Assembly: GCA_002401765.2 (NCBI GenBank)
Contig: NVTY02000079.1
Location: 124,001 to 188,000, forward strand
Direction: 5' to 3'
Length of the DNA: 64,000 nucleotides
Source of the DNA: Thiotrichaceae bacterium
Lineage (GTDB): Bacteria; Pseudomonadota; Gammaproteobacteria; SZUA-140
Shown piece after piece: positions 24,952 through 35,224 of this stretch. The translations under genes were made by a program, and so were the position numbers. Under the pieces are notes generated by a model. That model was not told the origin of the DNA. It saw only the letters and a program-made list of their open reading frames with translations, and ran no database searches. The first letter of the stretch is position 1. Each line of letters opens with the position of its first letter.

Positions 24952-26460
24952 ATGAGCAAAGAGATATTATTGGTAGTGGACGCGGTCTCCAATGAGCGGG
25001 GGATTGCCAAAGAGGTCATTATTGAGGCGATTGAAGCCGCTCTGGTGACAGCGACAAAAAAGCGTTATAACGATGATGTTGCTATTAGTGTCTCTATTGA
25101 CCGTGAAACGGGCGATTACACAACCTTCCGATACTGGAATATCTTTGCGGATGACTCATCAGAGATTGAAGAAGAGATTACGCAGTTGACCCTGAGTGAA
25201 GCCAAAGAACGCGATCCTGATGCGGTCGTCGGCGGGCGTATTGAAGAACCTGTGGAATCAGTGACCTTTGGGCGTATTGCGGCACAGGCTGCTAAACAGG
25301 TCATTATGCAAAAAGTACGTGAAGCTGAGCGTGCGCAAGTGGTTGAACAATACAAAGACCGCATTGGCGAGTTAATTACGGGTGTGGTCAAACGCGTTGA
25401 GCGTGGCAATGCGATCCTCGACCTCGGTGGCAATGCTGAGGCACTTGTTTCACGTGAAGATATGATTCCAAGAGAAGCGGTTCGTACCGGTGATCGTCTG
25501 CGTGGTTATCTACAGGATGTACGCTCTGAGCAGCGTGGCGCACAGTTATTTATTAGCCGTACCGCTCCGGAGTTATTAATCGAGCTGTTCAAAATTGAAG
25601 TGCCTGAAGTGGGCGAAGGGTTGATCGATATTCTGGGTGCGGCACGTGACCCAGGTTCTCGCGCAAAGATTGCGGTTAATTCCAATGATGAGCGTATCGA
25701 TCCAGTGGGTGCCTGCGTGGGAATGCGTGGCTCGCGTGTGCAGAGCGTCTCGAACGAGTTGGGTGGAGAACGCATCGATATTATTCTGTGGGACGAAAAC
25801 CCCGCACAGTTTGTGATCAATGCCATGTCGCCCGCTGAAGTTGAGTCGATTGTGGTTGATGAGGATGCACACAGCATGGATCTGGCTGTCGCTGAAGAGC
25901 ACCTTTCTCAGGCGATTGGTCGTGGCGGGCAGAATGTGCGCCTGGCAAGTCAGCTGACGGGGTGGGAACTCAATATCATGACTGAAGCGCAGGCTGAAGA
26001 GAAGAGCGAAGCGGAAGGTGAAGTGCTTAAGAGTATCTTTATGGAGCATCTTGATGTTGATGAAGAGATTGCGCTGATTTTTGTACAGGAAGGTTTTTCC
26101 AGTATTGAAGAAGTGGCGTATGTACCAACAAAAGAGCTGTTAGCGATTGAAGAGTTTGATGAAGACATGGTCAATGAGCTTCGTGATCGTGCGCGGGATG
26201 TCTTACTGACGCGTGAGATTGCCACTGAAGAGAAGATTGGCGACGCTAAACCTGCCGCTGATCTGCTTGCAATGGAAGGGGTGGATGAGGCACTCGCTCT
26301 TTTGCTTGCGAGTAACGGTATCATTACGCAGGAAGACCTGGCGGAACAGGCGGTTGATGAGCTGCTGGATATTGAAGGGATGGATGAGGCGCGCGCGAGC
26401 GCATTGATCATGGCTGCACGTGCACCATGGTTTGAGAATGAGCAAGTCAATCAAGGTTAA
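24952..26460 (+). CDS. nusA: Transcription termination/antitermination factor NusA
   Basis: NusA binds RNA polymerase and controls pausing, termination and antitermination. The 502-residue protein has an N-terminal polymerase-binding domain ([19 protein letters not shown]), an S1 domain ([16 protein letters not shown]), two KH domains ([14 protein letters not shown] and [16 protein letters not shown]) and two acidic helix-hairpin-helix repeats at the C-terminus, as in enterobacterial NusA. It lies between rimP and infB in the standard order, 60 bases after rimP. Confidence 0.97.
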   Translation: MSKEILLVVDAVSNERGIAKEVIIEAIEAALVTATKKRYNDDVAISVSIDRETGDYTTFRYWNIFADDSSEIEEEITQLTLSEAKERDPDAVVGGRIEEPVESVTFGRIAAQAAKQVIMQKVREAERAQVVEQYKDRIGELITGVVKRVERGNAILDLGGNAEALVSREDMIPREAVRTGDRLRGYLQDVRSEQRGAQLFISRTAPELLIELFKIEVPEVGEGLIDILGAARDPGSRAKIAVNSNDERIDPVGACVGMRGSRVQSVSNELGGERIDIILWDENPAQFVINAMSPAEVESIVVDEDAHSMDLAVAEEHLSQAIGRGGQNVRLASQLTGWELNIMTEAQAEEKSEAEGEVLKSIFMEHLDVDEEIALIFVQEGFSSIEEVAYVPTKELLAIEEFDEDMVNELRDRARDVLLTREIATEEKIGDAKPAADLLAMEGVDEALALLLASNGIITQEDLAEQAVDELLDIEGMDEARASALIMAARAPWFENEQVNQG

Positions 26461-26475
26461 AATCGGTAGAGACGC

Positions 26476-29085
26476 ATGGCTGAAGTTACGGTAAAACAAC
26501 TTGCTGAAGTAGTTGGCATTCCTGTTGATCGATTGATTACCCAGTTAGGGGAAGCCGGTCGCACGATCAAGGATGAAAACGAATCAATAAGTGATGAAGA
26601 CAAAGTAGAGCTGCTAAGTTATTTACGCCGCAGCCATGGTGAGACCGACGCACCTAAAAAACGTGAACCCAAAAAGATTACCTTACGTCGTAAGACAGTG
26701 AGTGAGTTGGAGCAGAGTAGTACTCAGGGTCGTGTTAAAAAGGTTAAAAAGGTCAACGTTGAATTCCGCAGCAAACGCACCTACGCGAAGCGTAGTGAGT
26801 TGATAGCAGAAGAAGAAGCCGCTAACGAATCTGACGAGAAGAAACAGGAAGTCACAGAAGAACTAGCAACTGAGCATGCTGAAAAGTCGGCGGTAAGAGA
26901 CGAGCTGGTAAGGCAAGAACGTGAGCGGCAGGCCGTCAATGAAAAGAAAGCGACTGAAGAGGCTGCGCGTCTTAAAATAGAGGATATGCATCGTACGGCA
27001 GAGCTGGCGGCGATCGAGGCAGTCAAAGCGGCGGCTAATGAACATGTGGCGGCGGAGCTGGAAGTTGAAGCGGCTAAAGCGGCCAAGGCAGCTAAAGCAG
27101 CGGCACTGGCAGCGGCACCAAAGACGAGTAAGCCTGATGCGCCCTCTACCGATAAAAAAGGTAAGCGCAAGGGCGCGCGTGGTGATGTGCGCTCTACCAA
27201 GTATGGCCGCCGTGAACTTCATGTTGCCGGTGACAAAACGGGACGACGTAAAAAGAAAGGTAAATTTAAGGCGAAACCCGCGGTGTCCCCAGGTGGACAG
27301 CACGGTTTTGAGATGCCAACCGCACCCGTAGTACGCGAAGTGAGCATCCCAGAAACAATCACCGTTTCTGAACTAGCACAGAAGATGTCGGTAAAAGCGG
27401 CTGAACTGATTAAAACCTTGATGGGCATGGGCTCCATGGTCACCATTAATCAGGTACTTGATCAGGATACCGCCTCGATTGTGGTTGAAGAAATGGGCCA
27501 CAAACCTAAAGCCATCGCTGAGAATGCGGTTGAAGATGAACTGCAGCAGGCAAAAGAAGAAATTGAAGGCGAGAAAGTTTCTCGTGCACCCGTGGTTACC
27601 ATTATGGGGCATGTTGATCACGGTAAAACCTCGCTGTTAGATTACATTCGCAGTGCGAAAGTGGCCAGTGGTGAAGCGGGTGGCATTACCCAACATATGG
27701 GCGCTTACCATGTAGAAACAGAGAAAGGGATGATTAGTTTCCTTGATACACCGGGGCATGCTGCATTTACCGCAATGCGTGCGCGTGGTGCTGATGTCAC
27801 CGATATTGTGATCCTGGTGGTGGCGGCGGATGATGGGGTTAAACCGCAAACATTAGAAGCGATTCAGCATGCGAAAGCGGCTGGTGTGCCGCTGATTGTT
27901 GCGATCAATAAAATTGATAAGCAGGAAGCTGACATTGATCGAGTGAAACAAGAACTGGTTGGCCATGAAGTGATCCCAGAAGAGTGGGGCGGTGAAACGA
28001 TGTTTACCGGTGTTTCAGCTAAAACAGGTGAAGGTATTGATGGGCTGCTGGACGCCATCTTGCTGCAGGCTGAGGTACTTGAACTAACGGCGGTTGAAGA
28101 GTGTGCCGCACGTGGTGCGGTGATCGAATCGAGCCTTGATAAAGGACGCGGCCCTGTCGCAACGATTTTGGTCCAGAATGGCATTCTGCGTAAAGGTGAT
28201 ATGGTGCTTGCCGGGCAGGAATATGGCCGTGTGCGAGCGATGTTTGATGAAGCCGGTAATAAGGTGGAGCAAGCAGGCCCATCGATCCCTGTTGTTGTCT
28301 TGGGATTGTCCGGAACGCCAAGCGCGGGTGATGATGTACTCGTGGTTCCTGATGAGCGTAAAGCGCGTGAAGTGGCGCTATTTAGACAAGCTAAAGCGCG
28401 TGAAATACAAATGGCGCGCCAGAAAGCATCTAAAATGGAAGATATGTTTTCACAGATGGGGGCTAATAAAGTTGATATCCTCAATCTGTTGATCAAAGCC
28501 GATGTGCAAGGTTCTGTTGAGGCATTGCGTGATTCATTGACCAAGCTTTCTAATGATGAAGTAGCGGTGAAGATTGTGGCTTCTGGCGTCGGTGGTATTA
28601 ACGAATCTGATGTCAATCTTGCTATTGCATCGGACGCCATCCTGGTCGGCTTTAATGTGCGAGCTGATGCAGCCGCGCGTCGTCTCGGTGAAGAGTCGGG
28701 GCTTTCACCTCGTTACTATAGTGTCATATACGACGTTATTGATGATGTAAGAACTTCGCTCTCTGGCATGCTTGCGCCTGAGATTAAAGAACAGATTGTG
28801 GGTATGGCTGAAGTACGCGATGTCTTTACTTCGCCGAAACTGGGTGCAATTGCGGGCTGTCTGGTGATCGAAGGCGCGGTTAAGCGTAGCAATCCCATCC
28901 GTGTTCTGCGTGACAACGTTGTTATTTATGAAGGTGAACTTGAATCACTGCGTCGTTTTAAAGATGACGTCAATGAAGTTCGTGCGGGTACTGAGTGTGG
29001 CATCGGTGTTAAGAATTACAACGATGTTAAGCCGGGTGATCAGATTGAAGTATACGAAACCATCTCGGTTGAGCGTACGCTTTGA
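26476..29085 (+). CDS. infB: Translation initiation factor IF-2
   Basis: IF-2 is the GTPase that positions initiator tRNA on the ribosome. The protein has an IF2-N subdomain ([19 protein letters not shown]), a long charged and alanine-rich linker (residues ~90-270), a second IF2-N ([18 protein letters not shown]) and the G domain ([24 protein letters not shown]). Beta-barrel, domain III and C-terminal tRNA-binding domains end at SVERTL. The length of 869 residues is typical of gammaproteobacteria. It starts 15 bases after nusA. Confidence 0.97.
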   Translation: MAEVTVKQLAEVVGIPVDRLITQLGEAGRTIKDENESISDEDKVELLSYLRRSHGETDAPKKREPKKITLRRKTVSELEQSSTQGRVKKVKKVNVEFRSKRTYAKRSELIAEEEAANESDEKKQEVTEELATEHAEKSAVRDELVRQERERQAVNEKKATEEAARLKIEDMHRTAELAAIEAVKAAANEHVAAELEVEAAKAAKAAKAAALAAAPKTSKPDAPSTDKKGKRKGARGDVRSTKYGRRELHVAGDKTGRRKKKGKFKAKPAVSPGGQHGFEMPTAPVVREVSIPETITVSELAQKMSVKAAELIKTLMGMGSMVTINQVLDQDTASIVVEEMGHKPKAIAENAVEDELQQAKEEIEGEKVSRAPVVTIMGHVDHGKTSLLDYIRSAKVASGEAGGITQHMGAYHVETEKGMISFLDTPGHAAFTAMRARGADVTDIVILVVAADDGVKPQTLEAIQHAKAAGVPLIVAINKIDKQEADIDRVKQELVGHEVIPEEWGGETMFTGVSAKTGEGIDGLLDAILLQAEVLELTAVEECAARGAVIESSLDKGRGPVATILVQNGILRKGDMVLAGQEYGRVRAMFDEAGNKVEQAGPSIPVVVLGLSGTPSAGDDVLVVPDERKAREVALFRQAKAREIQMARQKASKMEDMFSQMGANKVDILNLLIKADVQGSVEALRDSLTKLSNDEVAVKIVASGVGGINESDVNLAIASDAILVGFNVRADAAARRLGEESGLSPRYYSVIYDVIDDVRTSLSGMLAPEIKEQIVGMAEVRDVFTSPKLGAIAGCLVIEGAVKRSNPIRVLRDNVVIYEGELESLRRFKDDVNEVRAGTECGIGVKNYNDVKPGDQIEVYETISVERTL

Positions 29086-29127
29086 TCGTTATGGTTAGTT
29101 TGATGTTAAGTGTAACGGTTCGTCGTC

Positions 29128-29517
29128 ATGGCTAAAGAGTTTAGTCGTACATTAAGGGTCGGTGAGCAACTTCGGCGTGAGATTGCTCAATTGATTCAAC
29201 AGGAAATCAAAGACCCTCGGGTGGGAATGGTGACAGTGACTGCTGTCGACATCTCGCCTGACATGTCTCATGCAAAGGTGCATGTGACATTGTTGGATGA
29301 TGAGCATGACGTGACTGAATGTATTAAGGTGCTGAATAACGCGGCTGCATTTTTGCGCCGTGCAATTGGTAAACGGATGCAGCTTCGGGTTGTTCCAACT
29401 TTACGCTTTCATTTTGATGCCTCGGTTGAACATGGTACGGCACTCTCTGCATTGATTGATTCTGCAGTCGCTACCGATGCTAAAAACAGAGATAAGGATG
29501 AAGATGGCACGCCGTAA
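29128..29517 (+). CDS. rbfA: 30S ribosome-binding factor A
   Basis: RbfA is a cold-shock-linked 30S maturation factor. The 129-residue protein has the KH-like fold signature: RVGEQLRREIAQLIQQE, KDPRVGMVTVTAVDISPDMSHAKVHV and LRVVPTLRFHFDASVEHG. It follows infB and overlaps truB by about 14 bases, the conserved order. Confidence 0.95.
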   Translation: MAKEFSRTLRVGEQLRREIAQLIQQEIKDPRVGMVTVTAVDISPDMSHAKVHVTLLDDEHDVTECIKVLNNAAAFLRRAIGKRMQLRVVPTLRFHFDASVEHGTALSALIDSAVATDAKNRDKDEDGTP

Positions 29518-30421
29518 GTCTGGGCGTGATATCAGCGGCATTCTTCTGTTTGATAAACCCATCGGGATGAGTTCTAACGCAGTTCTGCAACGCGTTAAAC
29601 GTATTTTCAAGGCACGTAAGGCAGGGCACACCGGTAGTCTTGATCCTCTTGCCACTGGCCTCTTGCCAATCTGTCTTGGTGAAGCGACCAAAATGTCAGG
29701 CTTTCTGCTGGATGCCGATAAGCGTTATCAGGTCACGATCAAGCTGGGTATTAAAACCAATACAGGTGATGCCGAAGGCGAAGCCATTCACATCCGTGAA
29801 GTGGCTCACTATAGCCATGCAGAATTAGAGCGGGTTCTGGCTGGATTTCTAGGTGATATTGAACAGATTCCTCCGATGTTTTCAGCCTTGAAGAAGGATG
29901 GGCAACCACTTTACAAGCTTGCGCGCCAAGGGATCGAGGTTGAGCGTAAGATTCGCAAGATTAAAATTCATAGTATTGAGATGCTGTCCGCAGGTGCTGA
30001 CCTGCTCGAACTAGATGTTCACTGCTCCAAAGGTACCTACATTCGCACGCTGGCAGAAGATATTGGTGAGCGCCTGGGTTGTGGTGCACACGTGGTGGTA
30101 TTAAGGCGTCTCAGCGTGGGTCCATTTAGCGGCGAAAAGATGATTACACCCGTTCAGCTGGAAAATATCGCTGAAGAAGGTGGCTTTGATGCATTGGATC
30201 AACTATTGCTACCGATGGAAAATGCGCTGGTCAACTGGCCAGAGGTCAGGCTGTCACAAGATGTGGCCTTTTTTTTAAAGCGGGGCCAGGCGGTAGTGGT
30301 CCCGCAGGCGCCGCGTGAGGGGCTTGTGAAGCTGTTTGCAGAGGGCAACGTCTTTTTAGGCGTCGGGTATATTATGGATGATGGTCGTGTGGCGCCGCGG
30401 CGTTTGTTGAATAGCGCCTAA
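29504..30421 (+). CDS. truB: tRNA pseudouridine(55) synthase
   Basis: TruB makes pseudouridine 55 in the tRNA T-loop. The catalytic aspartate lies in AGHTGSLDPLATGLLPICLG, with YQVTIKLG and GTYIRTLAEDIG motifs following and a PUA-like C-terminal domain. I place the start at ATG 29504, with AAGG seven bases upstream; ATG 29498 is possible, and the tracked 29456 lies well inside rbfA. The length is about 305 residues, normal. The overlap with rbfA suggests translational coupling. Confidence 0.94.
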   Translation: MARRKSGRDISGILLFDKPIGMSSNAVLQRVKRIFKARKAGHTGSLDPLATGLLPICLGEATKMSGFLLDADKRYQVTIKLGIKTNTGDAEGEAIHIREVAHYSHAELERVLAGFLGDIEQIPPMFSALKKDGQPLYKLARQGIEVERKIRKIKIHSIEMLSAGADLLELDVHCSKGTYIRTLAEDIGERLGCGAHVVVLRRLSVGPFSGEKMITPVQLENIAEEGGFDALDQLLLPMENALVNWPEVRLSQDVAFFLKRGQAVVVPQAPREGLVKLFAEGNVFLGVGYIMDDGRVAPRRLLNSA

Positions 30422-30440
30422 ATGGGGAGTGTCTCCACCT

Positions 30441-30500
30441 AGAGCCGTTATTTATCTTGTCATACATGTACTTAAGACGATAAAATACGGGCTCTTTTTT
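30441..30500 (+). terminator. Long imperfect hairpin with T-run between truB and rpsO
   Basis: AGAGCC pairs with GGGCTCT at the base, with a second six-base block (TTTATC/GATAAA) above an internal loop and a large apical loop. Six T follow. It can end transcription of the truB operon. A promoter for rpsO appears to be embedded in the same sequence. Confidence 0.6.
30457..30486 (+). promoter_or_regulatory. Likely rpsO promoter inside the hairpin
   Basis: TTGTCA, an 18-base spacer and TAAAAT lie 51 bases before the rpsO start codon. Both boxes differ from consensus at one position. In E. coli rpsO likewise has its own promoter downstream of truB. Confidence 0.5.
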
Positions 30501-30536
30501 AACAGTAAGTAACGTTTGTAAAACACAGAGGAAATT

Positions 30537-30806
30537 ATGGGATTAAACGCTGAAACTAAATCACAGGTCGTTAGCAAGTACCAACGAGCAGACGGTGATA
30601 CTGGTTCGCCAGAGGTGCAAGTTGCACTTCTGTCCGCGCGCATCGAACAACTGTCTGGCCATTTCAAAGAGCATATCCATGACCATCATTCACGTCAGGG
30701 TCTGCTAAGAATGGTAAGCCAACGTAGAAAACTGCTTGATTACCTGAAGAGAAAAGATAGCTCACGTTATCAGGACCTGATTAAAAGCCTGGGGCTGCGT
30801 AAGTAA
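30537..30806 (+). CDS. rpsO: 30S ribosomal protein S15
   Basis: S15 binds 16S rRNA early in 30S assembly. The 89-residue sequence matches the family throughout: [39 protein letters not shown] and [22 protein letters not shown] strong GAGG ribosome-binding site precedes the ATG. It lies before pnp as usual. Confidence 0.98.
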   Translation: MGLNAETKSQVVSKYQRADGDTGSPEVQVALLSARIEQLSGHFKEHIHDHHSRQGLLRMVSQRRKLLDYLKRKDSSRYQDLIKSLGLRK

Positions 30807-30858
30807 TCGCGCCTTACTCTCTTAACTATCAATGCTTGACTACATTAAGGAATTAAAT

Positions 30859-32946
30859 GTGACGCCCATTAAAAAAACTTTTCAGTACGGCAACCACACT
30901 GTAACGCTCGAAACGGGTGAGATTGCGAGACAAGCAACCGCCGCAGTCATGGTAACCATGGATGACACCGCCGTACTTGTGACCGTGGTTGGTCGCAAAG
31001 AAGCCGACCCAGGGCGTGATTTTTTTCCTCTCACCGTGAACTACCAGGAGCGTACTTACGCGGCTGGTAAGATTCCAGGTGGCTTTTTCAAGCGTGAAGG
31101 GCGTCCCAGTGAAAAAGAGACCCTGACCTGTCGTTTGATCGATCGTCCACTGCGTCCGCTGTTTCCAAAAGGATTCAAAAACGAAGTTCAGATCATCGCC
31201 TCAGTGGTTTCTTTAAACAAAGATATCGACCCTGATATTCCAGCGATCATCGGTGCCTCTGCGGCACTGGCGATCTCTGGTATGCCTTTTGGTGGTCCTG
31301 TTGGTGCAGCGCGTGTTGGCTATAAAGATGGCGAATACCTGTTGAATCCAACGTTTGCTGAATTAGAAGACTCTACCCTTGACCTGGTGATTGCGGGTAC
31401 AAAAGACGCCGTATTGATGGTTGAGTCTGAAGCGAAAGAGCTTTCAGAAGAGGTGATGCTGGGAGCGGTGATCTTTGGCCATGATCAGCAACAGGTTGTG
31501 GTTAATGCAATCAATGAGCTGGCGGCTGAAGTGAATACACCCGCATGGACATGGGAGCCTGAAGCCATTGATGACGCATTAGTCAGTGCGGTTGAAAGCG
31601 CCTCTACAGAAGCGGTAACGGCTGCATATCAGATCAAAGAAAAGCTGGTTCGCCAGGATCGTCTGGCAGAAGTTCGCAACGATATCGTCGCTCAGCTCTG
31701 CTCTGCTGAAGAGGCTAAGTGGTCAGCCGAAGATGTTAAGGGCGTGATTAGCAAGGTAGAGAAAAATGTTGTTCGTAGTCAGATCATTAATGGTGAGCTA
31801 CGTATCGATGGTCGTGATACGCGCACTGTTCGTGAGATCAACGTTCGTGTTGGTGTGTTACCACGTACCCATGGCTCTGCGCTTTTTACGCGCGGGGAAA
31901 CACAGGCACTAGTGGTTGCAACATTGGGCACGGCTCGTGATGCACAGATCATTGATGCGCTTGAAGGTGAAAAGAAAGACCCATTCATGCTGCACTACAA
32001 CTTTCCTCCATACTGTGTTGGTGAAACCGGTTTTGTGGGTAGCCCAAAGCGTCGTGAAATTGGCCATGGTCGTCTAGCGAAGCGTGGTATTGCTGCAGTA
32101 ATGCCGGATATGGAAGAGTTCCCATATGTGGTACGTGTGGTTTCTGAAATCACCGAATCTAACGGTTCAAGCTCGATGGCTTCTGTCTGTGGCTCAAGTT
32201 TGGCGATGATGGATGCCGGTGTTTCACTTAAAGCCCCCGTTGCCGGTATCGCAATGGGCCTGATCAAAGAAGGCAGCAAGTTTGCAGTACTGTCTGACAT
32301 CCTAGGTGATGAAGATCACCTAGGCGACATGGATTTCAAAGTGGCAGGTACTAACGATGGTATCACCGCACTACAGATGGATATCAAAATCACCGGTATC
32401 ACGCGTGAAATTATGGCTGCGGCGTTAGAGCAGGCAAAAGAAGGGCGTCTCTACATTCTTGAAAACATGAATGCGGTGATCTCGACACCTCGTGATGACA
32501 TCTCTCAGTACGCACCACGCATCATCTCTATTAAGATCAATCCGGATAAAATTCGTGATGTGATTGGTAAAGGCGGTGCGACGATTCGTGCACTGACCGA
32601 AGAGACCGGTGCCAGCATCGACATCTCTGATGATGGTGTGGTGAAGATTGCATCTGTTGATTGTGAAGGCGGAGAAGAAGCACGTCGCCGTATCGAGCAG
32701 ATTACTGCTGATGTTGAAGTGGGTAGTATCTACGAAGGTAAGGTTGCCAAATTAATGGACTTTGGTGCATTCGTTACCATCCTACCGGGTAAAGATGGGC
32801 TGGTTCACATCTCTCAGATCTCTGATGAGCGAGTAGAAAATGTGAGTGATAAGCTGACTGAAGGCGAAATCATTAAGGTTAAAGTGCTTGAAATCGACAA
32901 GCAGGGGCGTATTCGCCTGAGCATGAAGGCCGTTAATAACGATTAA
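30859..32946 (+). CDS. pnp: Polyribonucleotide nucleotidyltransferase (PNPase)
   Basis: PNPase degrades RNA 3' to 5' by phosphorolysis and is part of the degradosome. I move the start from the tracked 30832 to GTG 30859. AAGGAA lies six bases upstream, and the product then begins [14 protein letters not shown], aligned with known PNPases. The protein has two RNase PH domains ([18 protein letters not shown]-like and [16 protein letters not shown] blocks), an intervening helical domain, a KH domain ([20 protein letters not shown]) and a C-terminal S1 domain ([15 protein letters not shown]). Length is ~695 residues, normal. Confidence 0.97.
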   Translation: MTPIKKTFQYGNHTVTLETGEIARQATAAVMVTMDDTAVLVTVVGRKEADPGRDFFPLTVNYQERTYAAGKIPGGFFKREGRPSEKETLTCRLIDRPLRPLFPKGFKNEVQIIASVVSLNKDIDPDIPAIIGASAALAISGMPFGGPVGAARVGYKDGEYLLNPTFAELEDSTLDLVIAGTKDAVLMVESEAKELSEEVMLGAVIFGHDQQQVVVNAINELAAEVNTPAWTWEPEAIDDALVSAVESASTEAVTAAYQIKEKLVRQDRLAEVRNDIVAQLCSAEEAKWSAEDVKGVISKVEKNVVRSQIINGELRIDGRDTRTVREINVRVGVLPRTHGSALFTRGETQALVVATLGTARDAQIIDALEGEKKDPFMLHYNFPPYCVGETGFVGSPKRREIGHGRLAKRGIAAVMPDMEEFPYVVRVVSEITESNGSSSMASVCGSSLAMMDAGVSLKAPVAGIAMGLIKEGSKFAVLSDILGDEDHLGDMDFKVAGTNDGITALQMDIKITGITREIMAAALEQAKEGRLYILENMNAVISTPRDDISQYAPRIISIKINPDKIRDVIGKGGATIRALTEETGASIDISDDGVVKIASVDCEGGEEARRRIEQITADVEVGSIYEGKVAKLMDFGAFVTILPGKDGLVHISQISDERVENVSDKLTEGEIIKVKVLEIDKQGRIRLSMKAVNND

Positions 32947-32971
32947 TTAGCGCCGCTATTAGTTGTTTGCG

Positions 32972-32998
32972 AAAGGGCCCTTAGTGGGCCCTTTTTTT
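32972..32998 (+). terminator. Strong intrinsic terminator after pnp
   Basis: AAAGGGCCC and GGGCCCTTT form a nine-base perfect stem around a five-base loop, followed by seven T. It lies 26 bases after the pnp stop codon. Confidence 0.93.
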
Positions 32999-33327
32999 GT
33001 GGTTATCAATGGCTAAATCTATTTCTGAATAGGATTCGGTGCCAGTGGTATTTTTTAGCGAGCTTGATGGGTTCGGATTGGTGGATGCTGTACGCTGTAC
33101 GCACCCACAGATAAATCCATTCAGACGTTACCAAAACCTCTTTGGTAACCGCTATTCATTCATGAACGCACAGCTTAAAGCCCCAATCCGCTACATCACG
33201 TTGCCCATTTTGGCAATAGTCCCGCTACGGTGTGCCCCTTGGCTATTACCTGCTATTGACGTCTTGATGTAACGAATTTGGCATTCAATCTGCCACGCTC
33301 AGAATTAATAGAGGTGCCCTTAAGCGT
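32999..33327. other. Intergenic region with a perfect stem-loop
   Basis: No gene is supported; the tracked ORF 33039-33272 has no recognisable motif or ribosome-binding site. GTTACCAAA and TTTGGTAAC (33127-33149) form a nine-base perfect stem with loop ACCTC but no T-run. The direct repeat CTGTACG-CTGTACG occurs near 33090. Confidence 0.45.
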
Positions 33328-33600
33328 TTAATTCGTTGAAGGCTCTGTTGCAATCATTTTTTCGGTGCTTGTTTCATTTGCTTCTTTCGGACCGCGTTTA
33401 TAAATAATATAGCCATTGAGGAAATGATTCATGACCAGGTCACTACACTCTTTGAAGTGTTTATTTTCACGCTTACGAAAAATACCAGACAGTTCTGATT
33501 TTTTGATTTCATAACCGGATAGTTTAAAAACTTCAATAATATCGAGCTCTTTAAGGTCAAGTGCGATGCGGAGTTTCTTGATGATTTCGTTATTTGTCAT
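33328..33600 (-). CDS. DUF1456 (YehS-like) protein, single domain
   Basis: The 90-residue protein carries one DUF1456 unit: NNEIIKKLRIALDLKELDII, a GYEIKKSELSGIFRK helix and HFKECSDLVMNHFLNGYI. E. coli YehS has two such units, so this is a half-length version. A C-terminal tail of acidic and threonine-serine residues follows. The function is unknown. It lies six bases downstream of an RNA-binding protein gene and is likely co-transcribed with it. Confidence 0.85.
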   Translation of the reverse strand: MTNNEIIKKLRIALDLKELDIIEVFKLSGYEIKKSELSGIFRKRENKHFKECSDLVMNHFLNGYIIYKRGPKEANETSTEKMIATEPSTN

Positions 33601-33606
33601 GGTCGC

Positions 33607-33867
33607 TTATTTCTTTGGTCGTTTTTCGGTAGCAAGTTGTACGGTGATCATCGTTTCTAGAAACAGCTTGCCGTCTTGTTCTAGTGCACTTTGTACGGCG
33701 CAGGGCTCAGTAAAGGTGATAAAGGCGTAGCCTTTTGGCGACTGACTTTTTTTATCAATGGGTAAATTGATCTCGCTGATTGTGCCGCATAGCGAAAAAT
33801 GGGTATTAAGCGATTCCTCGGTAACGGCTTTATTGAGGTCTTTGAGATAGATTTTATTATGTGGCAT
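33607..33867 (-). CDS. RRM-type RNA-binding protein
   Basis: This small protein is a single RNA recognition motif, with RNP2 as IYLKDL near the N-terminus and RNP1 as KGYAFITF near residue 48. Aromatic residues at both positions can stack on RNA bases. Such stand-alone bacterial RRM proteins are often cold-induced, but their targets are poorly known. The gene is followed within six bases by a DUF1456 gene, suggesting a two-gene unit. Confidence 0.88.
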   Translation of the reverse strand: MPHNKIYLKDLNKAVTEESLNTHFSLCGTISEINLPIDKKSQSPKGYAFITFTEPCAVQSALEQDGKLFLETMITVQLATEKRPKK

Positions 33868-34007
33868 GGCTGCTCATTAAAGATTGTAACGATGGTATCG
33901 CGCTATTATGAGTCAGTTAGTCTATTTTAGCGATATTTTCCTGTGAGTAGCCGCTAAAAAGGATCAGCAACGCGTGACGTGTGCTGATCTTCGCTTCCTA
34001 GCGTAGT

Positions 34008-35100
34008 TTATTGCAAGGAATCTGCTAGCTTTACGAGTTGGATGAATTCTGCTCGGTAGCCCAATGGATCATTACCTCGGCTCTGCTGCGCTAATTTTAA
34101 TATCTCAGGATACGAATAATCACCGAGTGAATCGCTGCTGCGGAGGCGTTGCCCGAAGCCTGCTACGGCTGCTACGAATCGAAAGTTATTTGAGGTACTT
34201 GCTAATAATGGCTTGTGAACACTTGTGACGATGGCATCTTTCATCTCAATACTGCGGTGTTCACCGGGCTGTTTATATAGAATAAGCGAGCTCGATACCT
34301 GCACCGCCATTGGTTGAGCCTCCTGCACGTAAACGTGCCATCGCGTCGATGATTTCGCTACGTCTGTTGCCGGGCGTTGATTCAAGTACCACCCCTGATG
34401 CTCCGGCATAAACGACGATAGCGAGACGATCTTGAGGTGTTAGCTGATTGACTAATAGGCGTAGCGATTTTTTTAATAAGCCTAATTTATTGGCGGCATT
34501 CATTGAACCAGAGACATCGAGCAGAAAGACAAGGTTGCGTGGCTGCGATTCGGTGATGGTCGGTGCATATCCTTTAATTCCAACATGCAGTAGATAGCCA
34601 GCGCTATTCCATGGGGTAGGGCCAATTTCAGTGGTGATGTTGAAGGGTGTCGATGGGCTCTCTGGTACTGGGTAGTGGTAATCAAAATAGTTAACCATCT
34701 CTTCAATTCGAACCGCATTCTTCGGTGGCAGGTTACCGCCATGGATAAAGCGCCGAACATTGGCGTAGGCGGCGGTATCGACATCGATACTAAAGGTACT
34801 GATCGGTTCATCGCTAACCTGAATCCGACGATTTTCAGTGATGGTGCTGTATTGCTCTCCTGCTGCGATAGTGGAGAGATTTAATCCCTTTTTTGTCAAG
34901 CCATGATGATAATCACGGCCTGAGGCTGCCATACCCTGCATTACCTGGTGCTTCTCAAGCATCGGGGCTGCTGCTGACGCGCGCGCAACTACTCGCGGCT
35001 CAAGCTTGCCTTGCGGCGGATTCGAGGTCGCACAGGCCGTTAACAGTAATGTGGCTAATGCAGTGGTTATTGCGCGATTTCTTTTGACCATTGGGTTCAT
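34008..35100 (-). pseudogene. vWA-domain lipoprotein gene (YfbK-like) broken by an internal deletion and frameshift
   Basis: The first frame (35100 down to 34273) encodes a lipoprotein signal (LLLTAC), the N-terminal vWF_A domain of the YfbK family (VSDEPISTFSIDVDTAAYAN) and a von Willebrand A domain with an intact MIDAS DVSGSMN. It stops just after GGAGIELAYS. The family's C-terminal DUF3520 end is found in another frame immediately after (LYKQPGEHRS, FRFVAAVAGFGQRLRSSD, PLGYRAEFIQLVKLA). About 200 residues that normally lie between are missing. The join lies around 34273-34290. A truncated vWA protein might still be made, but the gene as a whole is damaged. Confidence 0.85.
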
Positions 35101-35224
35101 CTGTGACCTCCGGGTGTAATGTTGATGCAGTGAGTTTATGAGCTTGAAAGGGGTAGCCGTTAGGCATTATGTGGCTTAAAATGGTCTTCCATTTGGTTTT
35201 TTAATGTGATAAAGGTTTTGTGGT

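Noticed and set aside
25950-26450. Minus-strand ORF of 166 residues rich in serine
   Set aside because: It is a shadow of the acidic C-terminal repeats of nusA, with no domain or ribosome-binding site.
27864-28640. Long minus-strand ORF of 258 residues
   Set aside because: It lies entirely inside infB, is low-complexity serine/alanine-rich and mirrors the codon pattern of the real gene.
33039-33272. Plus-strand ORF of 77 residues after pnp
   Set aside because: It has no ribosome-binding site and no recognisable motif, and it crosses the stem-loop at 33127-33149.
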